A stretch of 64,000 nt of DNA, from NCBI RefSeq assembly GCF_014201415.1, contig NZ_JACHEH010000004.1:434001-498000 (forward strand). The letters run 5' to 3'. Origin of the DNA: Chelatococcus composti. Its GTDB lineage: Bacteria > Pseudomonadota > Alphaproteobacteria > Rhizobiales > Beijerinckiaceae. Position numbers and translations under genes: made by a program. Numbering within the stretch: the stretch's first letter is position 1; each line of letters begins with the position of its first letter. Positions 47,036 to 55,803 of this stretch are shown here, in pieces. The notes below the pieces were generated by a model. That model was not told the origin of the DNA and made no database searches. It saw only the letters and a list, made by a program, of their open reading frames with translations.

Positions 47036-47767
47036 ATGAGCTTTTGCATGCCGATCTGCGGCCCTGTCGTTTGCATGCCGCTGTGCCCACCCCCGTGCCA
47101 GCCATGCCCGCCGAGCCCACCGCCTCCGCCTCCGCCGCCGCCGCCGAACCCGTGCCCGCCCCCGAAGCCGGAGCCGAAGCCGGAACCGTGCAAGCCCGAG
47201 CCGAAGCCGGCGCCCTGCCCGGCCCCGAAGCCGGAGCCGAAGCCAGAGCCGTGCAAGCCCGAGCCGAAGCCGGCGCCCTGCCCGGCCCCGAAGCCGGAGC
47301 CGAAGCCAGAGCCGTGCAAGCCCGAGCCGAAACCGGCGCCTTGCCCGGCCCCGAAGCCGGAGCCGAAGCCAGAGCCGTGCAAGCCCGAGCCGAAGCCGGC
47401 GCCCTGCCCGGCCCCGAAGCCGGAGCCCAAGCCGGAGCCGTGCAAGCCCGAGCCGAAACCGGCGCCTTGCCCGGCCCCGAAGCCGGAGCCCAAGCCGGAG
47501 CCGTGCAAGCCCGAGCCATGCAGGCCCCAGCCGTGCGCACCGAAGGGTGGCCATTGCGATAGCAAGGGTCTGGCCGGCATCCTCGGAGAGCTGAAGAGCG
47601 TGCTGACGGCCCTCGAGAAGACGCTCAATGCGCTTTCGACGAAGCTTGCCGATCTTTGCGGCCTCGGTGAGCGTCCCTGCGGGAATGACGCGTGCAACCG
47701 CGATGACAGGAACGATATCACCTCCTTCATCGCGAAAATCTTCATCAGCCTGAAGCTTTCCCAGTGA
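47036..47767 (+). CDS. Cys/Pro/Lys/Glu-rich tandem-repeat protein of unknown function
   Basis: 243 residues. AAAGGA precedes the ATG. The N-terminus [17 protein letters not shown] is Cys-rich and not a signal peptide, then comes a run of prolines (about 25-38). Residues 44-162 are five full 21-residue repeats and a partial sixth, each reading KPEPKPEPC then KPEPKPAPC then PAP; Cys residues recur alternately 9 and 12 residues apart. The last about 70 residues form a helix ([20 protein letters not shown]) plus Cys-containing [16 protein letters not shown] and [13 protein letters not shown]. Pro every second residue suggests an extended polyproline rod. Possible roles include surface or metal-binding protein, but no family is recognised. 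Long open frames on the other strand and in a second plus frame are by-products of the repeats. Confidence 0.8.
   Translation: MSFCMPICGPVVCMPLCPPPCQPCPPSPPPPPPPPPPNPCPPPKPEPKPEPCKPEPKPAPCPAPKPEPKPEPCKPEPKPAPCPAPKPEPKPEPCKPEPKPAPCPAPKPEPKPEPCKPEPKPAPCPAPKPEPKPEPCKPEPKPAPCPAPKPEPKPEPCKPEPCRPQPCAPKGGHCDSKGLAGILGELKSVLTALEKTLNALSTKLADLCGLGERPCGNDACNRDDRNDITSFIAKIFISLKLSQ
47165..47521 (+). repeat. 63-bp in-frame tandem repeats
   Basis: Five 63-bp units begin at 47165, 47228, 47291, 47354 and 47417, and a truncated sixth at 47480. Units 2 and 4 are identical, and units 3 and 5 share two silent changes (GAAACC and GCCTTG instead of GAAGCC and GCCCTG), so a two-unit block may have been duplicated recently. 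Because each unit is a multiple of three, copy-number change keeps the frame. Confidence 0.92.
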
Positions 47768-47777
47768 CGATGCGCAT

Positions 47778-47815
47778 GGCCGGTGCGGGACGAGCCTCCC
47801 GCGCCGGCCTCTTTC
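47778..47815 (+). terminator. Intrinsic terminator after the repeat protein
   Basis: A 13-bp stem (GGCCGGTGCGGGA, 47778-47790, with TCCCGCGCCGGCC, 47797-47809; one G-U pair) and a 6-nt loop is followed by CTCTTT. It lies 10 bases after the stop and separates the gene from the convergent rsmD. Confidence 0.8.
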
Positions 47816-47848
47816 CACCTGCCCTGTCGTTCGGGAGGCCGCGGAAAA

Positions 47849-48412
47849 CTATCCGCCGGTATCGAAGCGCAGGACAAGCACCTTGCTGTCGCCGTACTGC
47901 CGCTCCTCGAGCAGCCTGAACCCCTCCGGCGGAACAACGGGCGACGACGACGCCTCCTCCAGCACAACCAGTGCATCCGGTGCCAGCCAGCCGCCGTCGC
48001 GGGCGCTGGCGAGTGCCCGCTCGCCAAGGCCCTTGCCGTAGGGCGGGTCGCAGAAGACGAGCGAGAAGGGCTCGAGAGGCTTGGCCGGGCCGAGCCTCGT
48101 CGCATCGCGCCGGAAGATGCGTGTCAGGCCGGCCGCGCCGAGCGCATCGACATTGGCACGGATAACTCCCCGCGCCTCGGCACCATTGTCAACGAGAAGC
48201 GCGAAGGCCGCGCCGCGCGACACGGCCTCGAGCCCCATGGCCCCGGTGCCAGCGAAGAGATCGAGCACCCGCGCGCCTGCCACCGGGTCGTCATAGGCGT
48301 GGGTCAGTACGTTGAAGAGGGCTTCGCGCAACCGGTCCGACGTCGGCCGGATGGCGTCAGTCCTCGGCCCAGCGAGGGGCCGGCCCTTGAACCGCCCTGC
48401 GACGATGCGCAT
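47849..48412 (-). CDS. rsmD: 16S rRNA (guanine(966)-N(2))-methyltransferase
   Basis: 187 residues from ATG 48412 (GAGGGG at 7 nt). RsmD methylates G966 of 16S rRNA. N-terminal MRIVAGRFKGRPLAGPR, the SAM-binding VLDLFAGTGAMGLEAVSRGA and the catalytic box VFCDPPYGKGL are all present. The gene is 10 bases downstream of rluB, so the two RNA-modification genes form an operon. The open frame continues upstream past the ATG but overlaps rluB. Confidence 0.94.
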   Translation of the reverse strand: MRIVAGRFKGRPLAGPRTDAIRPTSDRLREALFNVLTHAYDDPVAGARVLDLFAGTGAMGLEAVSRGAAFALLVDNGAEARGVIRANVDALGAAGLTRIFRRDATRLGPAKPLEPFSLVFCDPPYGKGLGERALASARDGGWLAPDALVVLEEASSSPVVPPEGFRLLEERQYGDSKVLVLRFDTGG

Positions 48413-48422
48413 GGCCGCCCCT

Positions 48423-49991
48423 CTAGCGCTTGCGCGGGCCGGTGGGCTTGCGCGGGCCGCCCGAGCGCGGGGGACGTGCTCCGGGCTTGCCGCCGGAGGT
48501 CCGCCCTGCCGGTCCGGAACCGCCCGGCTTGCCCGGACGCTTGCCGGGCCGCTCCTGCCCTTCCCGTCCCCGCAGGTCGGGCCGGTCACCGGAGGGACGA
48601 CGCGCCGGCTTCTGCACGGCCCGGACGGCACTGCCGCCGCGGGCGCCCCCTGCCGTTGCAGCAGCGCTGCGGCGCCGCGGCACGGGCGCCTCACGCACCG
48701 GCTCCTCGGTGGCGCGCACGATACGCTCGACCAGCACCCTGCGCCCGCGCGCATCGGCGATGCGGCCGGCGCGGGCGCGCTCCTTCTCCGCGTTCGCCAG
48801 GCGCTCCGCCTTCGGGTCGGCCCCGCGGCGTGGCGGGCGCGCCCGGCCACTGGTGTCCTCGTCGGCGCGCCACACGCTGCGGCCCTTCGTCTCCTCGGGC
48901 CGTGGAGTCTCTTTCGCCTCTCGCGCCGGCGCACGGCGAAGACCGGCCGGCTTCCTGCCGGCAGGCTCCGGCCGGTCGAGGATGTCGGTGTCGGGCGCGA
49001 AGATCGGCGCGTCGAAGTCCGCTCCGGCCTGGGCCGCGAGCTTCTCGCCGAGCTGGTCCTTGAGAACCCGGGTGCGCACCTCCTCCACGGCGCCCTCGCC
49101 GAGGTCGCCGAGCTGGAAGGGCCCGAAGGACACGCGGATGAGCCGGTTCACCTTGAGACCGAGATGCTCGAGGATGCGCTTGACCTCACGGTTCTTGCCC
49201 TCTCGCAGGCCCACCGTCAGCCAGACATTGTCGCCCTGCTTGCGCTCGAGCCGCGCCTCGATCGGGCCGTAGTGCATGCCGTCGATTGTGACGCCGTTGG
49301 CGAGGCCGTCGAGCGTCGCCTGGTCCGTCTCGCCATAGGCGCGGACGCGATAGCGCCGCAGCCAGCCGGTGTCGGGATGGGCGAGAACGCGCGCGAGGCC
49401 GCCGTCGTTGGTCAGCAGCAGCAGCCCTTCCGTATTGATGTCGAGCCGGCCGATGGCGACGACGCGCGGCAGGTCGGGTGGCAGCGCCTCGAAGACGGTC
49501 GGCCGTCCCTCGGGGTCGCGCGCCGTCGTCACGAGGCCGCGCGGCTTGTGGTAGAGCCACAGGCGCGTGCGTTCGCGCGTCGGCATCGGCTCGCCGTCGA
49601 TCGTCACCCGGTCGTCGGGGCCGATCAGTGTCGCCGGCGTGTCGATGAGCTTGCCGTTCACGGCGACGCGGCCGGCGCGGATGATCTCCTCGGCGTCGCG
49701 TCGCGAGGCGACGCCGGCGCGGGCCATGACCTTGGCGATGCGCTGGCGCCCGTCCCTGTCGGGCAGGACTTCGCGCGCAGCCACGGCGCGCCGCGCCGCC
49801 TTGCGCATCAGCGGGCTGTTGCCGTCCACGACGGCGGCCGGGCGGCCGCTGTCCGCGACGCCCGCCTTGTTCACGGATTTCTTCTTGCCGGCGGAACCGG
49901 GAAGCCGCTTGCCGGCTGCCTGCCCTTTGCCGGCCGGTCCCTTGCCACCGGCGCGGCGCGGGCCGCGTTGATCGTCAGACTTGTCGTTCAT
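48423..49991 (-). CDS. rluB: Ribosomal large subunit pseudouridine synthase RluB-like
   Basis: 522 residues. An N-terminal basic tail (about 1-80) precedes an S4 domain (RIAKVMARAGVASRRDAEEI, about 84-112) and a pseudouridine synthase domain with the catalytic Asp184 in G-R-L-D-I-N-T-E-G. This modifies a uridine in 23S rRNA (position 2605 in E. coli). From about 330 onward the protein is an Arg/Pro/Gly/Ala-rich disordered tail with repeats such as GRSVWRADEDTSGRARPPR and ending GGPRKPTGPRKR, much longer than in E. coli. The long tail is common in the group. The gene is divergent from tadA and is followed by rsmD. Confidence 0.92.
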   Translation of the reverse strand: MNDKSDDQRGPRRAGGKGPAGKGQAAGKRLPGSAGKKKSVNKAGVADSGRPAAVVDGNSPLMRKAARRAVAAREVLPDRDGRQRIAKVMARAGVASRRDAEEIIRAGRVAVNGKLIDTPATLIGPDDRVTIDGEPMPTRERTRLWLYHKPRGLVTTARDPEGRPTVFEALPPDLPRVVAIGRLDINTEGLLLLTNDGGLARVLAHPDTGWLRRYRVRAYGETDQATLDGLANGVTIDGMHYGPIEARLERKQGDNVWLTVGLREGKNREVKRILEHLGLKVNRLIRVSFGPFQLGDLGEGAVEEVRTRVLKDQLGEKLAAQAGADFDAPIFAPDTDILDRPEPAGRKPAGLRRAPAREAKETPRPEETKGRSVWRADEDTSGRARPPRRGADPKAERLANAEKERARAGRIADARGRRVLVERIVRATEEPVREAPVPRRRSAAATAGGARGGSAVRAVQKPARRPSGDRPDLRGREGQERPGKRPGKPGGSGPAGRTSGGKPGARPPRSGGPRKPTGPRKR

Positions 49992-50047
49992 GGCGCGGTG
50001 ATAGCAGAGTGCAGGCGGCGAAGCGAGGAGGAGCATCAGGCTTCGAC

Positions 50048-50503
50048 ATGAATAACAACGCGCGCACGGATGCGATGGCCGTCGCCCTGGCAGAAGCGGA
50101 AGCTGCCGCCGCACGCGGCGAGGTACCCGTGGGCGCGGCCGTTGTGCGCGACGGCCGCGTGATCGCCCGCGCCGGCAACCGCACGCGCGAGCTCAACGAC
50201 CCGTCCGCCCACGCGGAGATGCTCGCCATCCGCGAGGCCTGCCGCGCGCTCGACGACGAGCGACTTGCCGGCTGCGACCTCTACGTGACGCTTGAGCCAT
50301 GCCCCATGTGCGCGGGGGTCATCTCCTTCGCCCGCATCCGGCGGCTCTATTTCGGCGCGGCAGATCCCAAGGGCGGCGCTGTCGAGAACGGCGTCAGGCT
50401 CTACACCTCGCCCACCTGCCACCATGCACCGGAGGTCTACGGCGGCATCCGGGAGAGCGAGGCCGCGCGCCTGCTCAAGGACTTTTTCCGCGAGCGGCGC
50501 TGA
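50048..50503 (+). CDS. tadA: tRNA adenosine(34) deaminase
   Basis: 151 residues from ATG 50048. TadA converts A34 of tRNA-Arg(ACG) to inosine. Zinc-site residues are complete: His55-Ala-Glu57 in S-A-H-A-E-M and Cys85/Cys88 in E-P-C-P-M-C-A. GEVPVGAAVVRDGRVIARAGN at the start is typical. A GTG at 50009 is in frame but less likely. The gene is divergent from rluB with a 56-base gap and converges on glcF. Confidence 0.95.
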   Translation: MNNNARTDAMAVALAEAEAAAARGEVPVGAAVVRDGRVIARAGNRTRELNDPSAHAEMLAIREACRALDDERLAGCDLYVTLEPCPMCAGVISFARIRRLYFGAADPKGGAVENGVRLYTSPTCHHAPEVYGGIRESEAARLLKDFFRERR

Positions 50504-50560
50504 CCAGACCGCAGGCAGCCGCGAGTGCCGACGAAGGCCGGCGACGCGCGGGGCGCCTGG

Positions 50561-51919
50561 TCACGAAGCCGAGAGCGCGACCGGCGAGACCGGCGGGGTA
50601 GCATCGGCGAGGGCGCGCGGGCGGGGGCCGCCGGTCGCCCAGTCGATCAGTTCCACGGTATGGACAACGGGGACGGGGCGGCCGCGGTCGGCGAATCCCT
50701 TGCTGATCTGGGTCATGCAGCCGATGTTGCCGGTCGCGACGATGCTCGCGCCGGTCTTCTCGATGTTGTCCACCTTGCGCTCGCGCAGGCGTCCGGCGAT
50801 CTCGGGCTGCAGGATGTTGTAGGTGCCGGCCGAGCCGCAGCAGATGTGGCCTTCCGGCACGTCCTTGACGGTGAAGCCGGCCTTGCGCAGCAGCCTCTTC
50901 GGCTCCTCGCGGATCTGCTGGCCGTGCTGCATGGAGCAGGCGGAGTGATAGGCCACAATGAGGTGGCCCACGTCGGCCCGCGGCGCGAGCGGCAGCGTCG
51001 CGAGATATTCGGTGATGTCCCTGGCGAGATCCGAGACGCGGCGCGCCTTTTCGGCATAGGCCGGATCGTCGCGGAACATGAAGCCGTAGTCCTTGATCGT
51101 CGTGCCGCAGCCCGATGCCGTGATGATGATGGCGTCGAGCCCGCCTCTCTCGATCTCGCGCATCCACGCATCGATGTTGCGCCGGGCGAAGGCGTGGCCC
51201 TCGGCCTCGCGGCCCATGTGGTGGACGAGCGCGCCGCAGCAGCCCTCCCCTTCCGCCAGCACCACCTCGACCCCGTGGCGGTTGAGCAGGCGGATCGCGG
51301 CGGCATTGATGCCGGGGTCGAGCACCGGCTGGGCGCAGCCCGACAGCAGCGCCACCCGTCCGCGTCGGGGGCCCGCGGCCGGATAGATGCTGCGACGGTT
51401 GCCCTCGTGCGCCGGCAAGGCCGAGGGCGCGAGGTCCAGCATCGCTGCAAGCCGCGGACCGAGCCCCGGCAGCCGCCGGAAGGCGCCGCGCAGCGGTTTC
51501 GCCAGTCGCGCGGCTGCGAGGGCGGCGCGGAAGCGGGCCGGATAGGGCAGCACAGCGGCCAGCAGCATGCGCACCAGCCTGTCGTGCCACGGGCGCCGGT
51601 AGGTCGTCTCGATATGGGCGCGGGCGTGGTCGACGAGGTGCATGTAATGCACGCCCGAAGGGCAGGTCGTCATGCACGACAGGCACGAGAGGCAGCGGTC
51701 GACGTGCTTCGCCACCTCCGGTGTCGCCGGCTTGCCGCTCTCGAGCATCTCCTTGATGAGATAGATACGGCCGCGCGGCGAGTCGAGCTCGTCGCCGAGC
51801 AGGAGATAGGTGGGGCAGGTCGCTGTGCAGAAGCCGCAGTGCACGCAGGTGCGCAGGATCTTCTCCGATTCCTGCATCTGCGCCGTGACGAGCTGCTCTG
51901 GGCGGAAGTTGGTCTGCAT
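50561..51919 (-). CDS. glcF: Glycolate oxidase iron-sulfur subunit
   Basis: 452 residues. Two 4Fe-4S motifs are present: C25-x2-C28-x2-C31-x3-C35 (CVHCGFCTATCPT) and C76-x2-C79-x2-C82-x3-C86 (CLSCLSCMTTCPSG). The C-terminal half contains the two CCG domains (GEGCCGALVHHMGR; GHICCGSAGTYNILQP). GlcF transfers electrons from the flavin subunits to the quinone pool. The ATG (51919) follows the glcE stop without a gap, so glcD, glcE and glcF are translated together. Confidence 0.95.
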   Translation of the reverse strand: MQTNFRPEQLVTAQMQESEKILRTCVHCGFCTATCPTYLLLGDELDSPRGRIYLIKEMLESGKPATPEVAKHVDRCLSCLSCMTTCPSGVHYMHLVDHARAHIETTYRRPWHDRLVRMLLAAVLPYPARFRAALAAARLAKPLRGAFRRLPGLGPRLAAMLDLAPSALPAHEGNRRSIYPAAGPRRGRVALLSGCAQPVLDPGINAAAIRLLNRHGVEVVLAEGEGCCGALVHHMGREAEGHAFARRNIDAWMREIERGGLDAIIITASGCGTTIKDYGFMFRDDPAYAEKARRVSDLARDITEYLATLPLAPRADVGHLIVAYHSACSMQHGQQIREEPKRLLRKAGFTVKDVPEGHICCGSAGTYNILQPEIAGRLRERKVDNIEKTGASIVATGNIGCMTQISKGFADRGRPVPVVHTVELIDWATGGPRPRALADATPPVSPVALSAS

Positions 51920-53140
51920 CTAGATCCCGGCGTACATGCGGCCGGGCTCGAAGATCCCGGCAGGGTCGACGGCGCGCTTGATGCCCTCGCTCAGGCGCAT
52001 CAGCGGCGCAGCGAGCGGCTGGAACGGCTGGAGTGCGGCCCGGATGTCGGCCGGTGCGCGCCACAGCGTGGTGTGGCCGCCATGGGGGGCGAGCGCCTTG
52101 CGGATGGCCTCGGCGCAGCAGTCCCCCTCCGCCGGCACGGCGAGCCAGACGAGGCCGCCGCCCCAGTCGTAGAAGAAGCGGGCATCGGCATGGGCCGCAA
52201 TGGCGGCCGCAACGCGGGGACCGGCGGTGGGCACCGTGGAAATGCGCCAGACAGCATGCGCCTGCGGCTCGGCGAGGAAGCGCACGTCGCGCACGTCCTG
52301 CCACAGGCGCCGCGCCTCCCCCGCATCGACGATGCGCTCGGCCGGGCCGTAGGGCGCGAGCAGATGGCGCAGCTCGCCGACACGGTAGTCCGCCGACGGG
52401 GAGAAGCCCTCGATGCGCAGGAGGGTGAGCGCCCGCTCGCCGCCGAGGCCGGCCGGCAGGTGCGCCGCGCCGGTGATCTCGAAGGGCGAGCAGAGGGCCG
52501 CGTTGAGCGCCTCCACGCCGCGCACGTCGTCGAGGCCCTCGATGACGAGAGTCGCCGAACGCTCCGCCTTCGGCTGCACCTTGAAGGTCACTTCCGTCAG
52601 CAGCCCGAGCGTGCCCCAGGCGCCGGCCGCGAGCTTGACGAGGTCGAGGCCCGTCACGTTCTTCATCACCCGCCCGCCGGACTTCACCACCTCGCCGCGA
52701 CCGTTGACGAAGCGCACACCGATCATGGCATCGCGGCAGGCCCCGGCCATGATGCGCCGCGGGCCCGACAGGTTGGTGGCGGCGAGCCCGCCGACCGTCG
52801 CCTCCCCTTCGCTGCCGAGCAACACGCGCGCATCCGCCGGCTCGAAGGGCAGCATCTGGCCGCGCTCCGCCAGCGTGCGCTCGACCTCGGCCAGCGGCGT
52901 GCCCGCACGGGCGGCGATGACGAGCTCGGCCGGCTCGTAAAGGGTGATGCCCGTCAGTCCCCGCGTCGACAGCGTTGCCTCGGCGTTCACCGGCCGGCCG
53001 ACCGCTGCCTTTGTGCCGCCGCCGCGGATGGCGAGCGGGCGGCTGGCGGCGGCACAGGCCGCGACAAGCGCGGCGGCTTCCTCCTCGCTCTCGGGCGTCA
53101 GCACCGGCTCGGAGATGGTGGCGGACTTCGGCAGCGTCAT
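51920..53140 (-). CDS. glcE: Glycolate oxidase FAD-binding subunit
   Basis: 406 residues from ATG 53140. The vanillyl-alcohol-oxidase-type FAD domain is short: LAIRGGGTKAAVGRPVNAEA, FEPADARVLLGSEGEATVGGLAATNLSGPRRIMAGACRD and VKSGGRVMKNVTGLDLVKLA are all family markers. GlcE works with GlcD and GlcF in oxidising glycolate to glyoxylate at the inner membrane. The ATG overlaps the glcD stop by four bases and the stop is directly followed by the glcF start. Confidence 0.93.
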   Translation of the reverse strand: MTLPKSATISEPVLTPESEEEAAALVAACAAASRPLAIRGGGTKAAVGRPVNAEATLSTRGLTGITLYEPAELVIAARAGTPLAEVERTLAERGQMLPFEPADARVLLGSEGEATVGGLAATNLSGPRRIMAGACRDAMIGVRFVNGRGEVVKSGGRVMKNVTGLDLVKLAAGAWGTLGLLTEVTFKVQPKAERSATLVIEGLDDVRGVEALNAALCSPFEITGAAHLPAGLGGERALTLLRIEGFSPSADYRVGELRHLLAPYGPAERIVDAGEARRLWQDVRDVRFLAEPQAHAVWRISTVPTAGPRVAAAIAAHADARFFYDWGGGLVWLAVPAEGDCCAEAIRKALAPHGGHTTLWRAPADIRAALQPFQPLAAPLMRLSEGIKRAVDPAGIFEPGRMYAGI

Positions 53141-54573
53141 TGCACCACCCGGCCGTCGAGCGGGAAGACCTTGGCCGGGTTGAGCAGCCATGCCGGATCG
53201 AAGACGCCGCGGATGCGCATCTGCTGCGCGAGGTCAATGTCGGAATATTGGTGCCGCATGAGGTCACGCTTCTCGATGCCGACGCCGTGCTCGCCCGTGA
53301 GGCAGCCCCCCACCTCGACACACAGCTTCAGGATGTCGGCGCCGGCGGCCTCCGCCTTCTCCAGCTCGCCCGGCTTGTTGATGTCGTAGAGCACGAGCGG
53401 GTGCAGGTTGCCGTCCCCGGCATGGAAGATGTTGGCGACGCCGAGACCGTAGCCGTTGCAGATCTCGCTGATGCGCTTCAGCACATAGGGCAGCTGGCCG
53501 GTGGGGATGGTGCCGTCCATGCACAGATAGTCCGCGATGCGGCCCATGGCACCGAAGGCCGACTTGCGGCCCTTCCATATGGCGGCGCTCTCCGCCTCGG
53601 AGCGCGAGACGCGCAGCGCCTTGGGCGAGAAGCGCTCGGCGATGGCGACGATGCGCTTCAGGGCGTCCTCGATTTCGGCCTCGGAGCCCTCCACCTCGAC
53701 AATGAGCAGGGCCTCGACGTCGAGCGGATAGCCGGCGTGAGCGAAGGCCTCGCACACCTTGATGGCCGGTCGGTCCATGAACTCGAGAGCCACGGGGATG
53801 ATGCCGGCCCCGATAATGGCCGCGACGCAGGCGCCCGCCGTCTCGACCGAGTCGAAGCCCATCAGGGCCGGTCGTGCCCCCTCCGCCTGGCGCAGGATGC
53901 GCACCGTCGCCTCGGTGATAACGCCGAGCTGGCCTTCCGAACCGCAGACGAGACCGAGGAGATCGTAGCCCGGCGCATCGAGATGGGCGCCGCCTATTTC
54001 CACCACGGTGCCGTCGAGCAGCACCATGGTGACACCGAGCAGGTTGTTGGTGGTGACGCCGTACTTGAGGCAGTGGGCGCCGCCGGAGTTCATGGCGATG
54101 TTGCCGGCGATGGTGCAGGCGAGCTGCGACGAGGGGTCCGGCGCATAGAAAAAGCCCTCGTGCGCCACCGCCTGGCTGATGGCCAGATTGGTGATGCCGG
54201 CCTGGACGCGCGCCGTGCGGTTGACGAAGTCGATGTCGAGCACGCGATTCATCTTGGCGACGCCGAGGACGACCGCATCCTCCTGCGGGATCGCGCCGCC
54301 GGAGAGCGACGTGCCGGCGCCGCGCGGCACGACCCTGACGCCCTCGGCGTGGCAGAAGCGCAGCACGGCCGCGACCTCCTCCGTCGTCGACGGCAGCACG
54401 ACGGCGAGCGGCATGCGGCGGTAGGCGGTGAGCGCATCGGTCTCGAAGGCGCGGCGCTCGTCCTCGGACGTGATGACGGCATCGGCCGGCAGCAGCCGCG
54501 CGAGGCCGGCGATGATGGCCTCGCGCCGCCCCAGCACCGCCGAATCCGGCTCGGGAAAGGCGATGGTCGTCAC
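53137..54573 (-). CDS. glcD: Glycolate oxidase FAD-linked subunit
   Basis: 478 residues from a GTG at 54573, which has GGGAGGA 6 bases before it. FAD-binding PCMH domain: VVPRGAGTSLSGGAIPQEDA and NIAMNSGGAHCLKYGVTTNN, with CGSEGQLGVITEATVRIL; the C-terminal oxidase part has NIFHAGDGNLHPLVLYD and GGCLTGEHGVGIEKRDLM. The complex oxidises glycolate to glyoxylate (or other D-2-hydroxy acids) at the inner membrane. It is the first gene of glcDEF and divergent from a LysR gene. Two in-frame ATG codons further upstream lack ribosome sites. Confidence 0.94.
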   Translation of the reverse strand: MTTIAFPEPDSAVLGRREAIIAGLARLLPADAVITSEDERRAFETDALTAYRRMPLAVVLPSTTEEVAAVLRFCHAEGVRVVPRGAGTSLSGGAIPQEDAVVLGVAKMNRVLDIDFVNRTARVQAGITNLAISQAVAHEGFFYAPDPSSQLACTIAGNIAMNSGGAHCLKYGVTTNNLLGVTMVLLDGTVVEIGGAHLDAPGYDLLGLVCGSEGQLGVITEATVRILRQAEGARPALMGFDSVETAGACVAAIIGAGIIPVALEFMDRPAIKVCEAFAHAGYPLDVEALLIVEVEGSEAEIEDALKRIVAIAERFSPKALRVSRSEAESAAIWKGRKSAFGAMGRIADYLCMDGTIPTGQLPYVLKRISEICNGYGLGVANIFHAGDGNLHPLVLYDINKPGELEKAEAAGADILKLCVEVGGCLTGEHGVGIEKRDLMRHQYSDIDLAQQMRIRGVFDPAWLLNPAKVFPLDGRVVQ

Positions 54574-54743
54574 GGCATTCCTCCCTGCACTCCGCCGTCG
54601 GCACGCCCGGCGCCCCCTCTCCGGCGTGGGCGAGGGATTGGTGCAAATCTTATTGAGAATCACTTTAGACGATTGACAACCCTTTGCCAGCGCGACCGAA
54701 AGCAGCAAGATTGTTTCGCTTTCGGAAAAAGTGGATACGCGCG
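54574..54743. promoter_or_regulatory. Divergent promoter region of glcDEF and the LysR gene
   Basis: The 170-base gap is AT-rich toward the LysR side (CAAATCTTATTGAGAATCAC). GATTGGTGCAAATC (54636-54649) is an imperfect dyad with GATT and AATC arms; such T-N11-A-like dyads are common LysR operators. It would allow the divergent LysR protein to control glcDEF. I cannot fix the promoters. Confidence 0.4.
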
Positions 54744-55664
54744 GTGGACCATCTCGGTGATCTCGACGTCTTTGCCCGCGTGGTCGCGGCCAGAGGCATG
54801 TCGGCGGCAGGGCGCGAGCTCGGCCTGTCACCGGCCGTGATCTCCAAACGCATCCGGCGGCTGGAGGAGCGGCTGGGCGTGCGCCTGCTGCAGCGCACGA
54901 CGCGCCAGATCGCGCTGACGGACATCGGCCAGGGCTTCTATGAGCGGGTCGTCGCCATCCTGGCGGCAGTCGAGGAGGCGGAGAGCTGGGCGACCAGCGG
55001 TGCGGAGACGGCGCGGGGCCTCTTGCGCGTCTCGGCGCCCACCTCCTTCGGACGCATGCACATCGCCCCGCATATCAAGCGTTTCCTTGACGAGCATCCG
55101 GGCGTGACGGTGGATCTCGAACTGTCGGACGCCTTCGTCGACGTTGTGGCGGAAGGGTTCGACCTCGCCGTGCGCATCGCCGACCTCACTGATTCGAGCC
55201 TCGTCGCACGCCGCCTCGCCCCAAACCATCGCCTGCTCTGCGCCACGCCCGGCTATCTCGCCACGCACGGCAGGCCGCAGAGCATCGAGGAGCTTTCTCG
55301 CCACGCCCTCCTCGCCCATAATGCAGACCACTGGCGTCTGGAGGGACCGCAGGGCCTCGTTTCCGTCAAGGTCGCCGGCCCGCTGAGGACCAACTCGAGC
55401 GAGGTGGTGCGCGAGGCGGTGCTCGCCGGGATCGGCATCGCGCTGCGCTCGACCTGGGACATCGGTCCGGAGCTGGAGGACGGGCGGCTGGAGGTCGTGC
55501 TGCCGGGCTGGCGCGGGGTGAGCCGGGTCGGCATCTATGCTGTCTATCCGAGCCGGCGCCACCTGCAGCCGAAGGTGCGTGCCTTCATCGACTTCCTCGC
55601 CGCGCTCTACGGGCCGAAGCCATACTGGGACGCCGGCCTCGGTCTGCCCGACGAGATGGCGTGA
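54744..55664 (+). CDS. LysR-family transcriptional regulator
   Basis: 306 residues from a GTG at 54744; upstream in-frame TTG starts would give an atypical head. The N-terminal winged helix-turn-helix (about 3-62) has DVFARVVAARGMSAAGRELG, LSPAVISKRIRRLEERLGVR and LLQRTTRQIALTDIG. The effector domain follows from VSAPTSFGRMHIAPHIKRFL. It is divergent from glcDEF and upstream of lutABC. LysR proteins often control the divergent operon in response to a pathway intermediate, here perhaps glycolate or a related hydroxy acid; this is inferred from position. Confidence 0.9.
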   Translation: MDHLGDLDVFARVVAARGMSAAGRELGLSPAVISKRIRRLEERLGVRLLQRTTRQIALTDIGQGFYERVVAILAAVEEAESWATSGAETARGLLRVSAPTSFGRMHIAPHIKRFLDEHPGVTVDLELSDAFVDVVAEGFDLAVRIADLTDSSLVARRLAPNHRLLCATPGYLATHGRPQSIEELSRHALLAHNADHWRLEGPQGLVSVKVAGPLRTNSSEVVREAVLAGIGIALRSTWDIGPELEDGRLEVVLPGWRGVSRVGIYAVYPSRRHLQPKVRAFIDFLAALYGPKPYWDAGLGLPDEMA

Positions 55665-55803
55665 GCGAGCCCTGCAACGGGCGGATGGCTGCCGTGCGGC
55701 ACAAGGAGGCGGCTTGCAACCCGCACGACGGTTCGTCATGTTCTCGAACCGTTTGGAACGTCTCGAAGCTGAACCCCGGGAGCCGCTCGTGGGAGATTCG
55801 CCC

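Noticed and set aside
46948-48105. Gly-rich open frame opposite the repeat protein
   Set aside because: The tandem repeat keeps several frames open. The plus-strand frame has the ribosome site, a sensible start and a non-repeat C-terminal domain, and a terminator in the right orientation.
50525-53389. Long plus-strand open frame opposite glcDEF
   Set aside because: It covers three certain glc genes in antisense and has no recognisable content.
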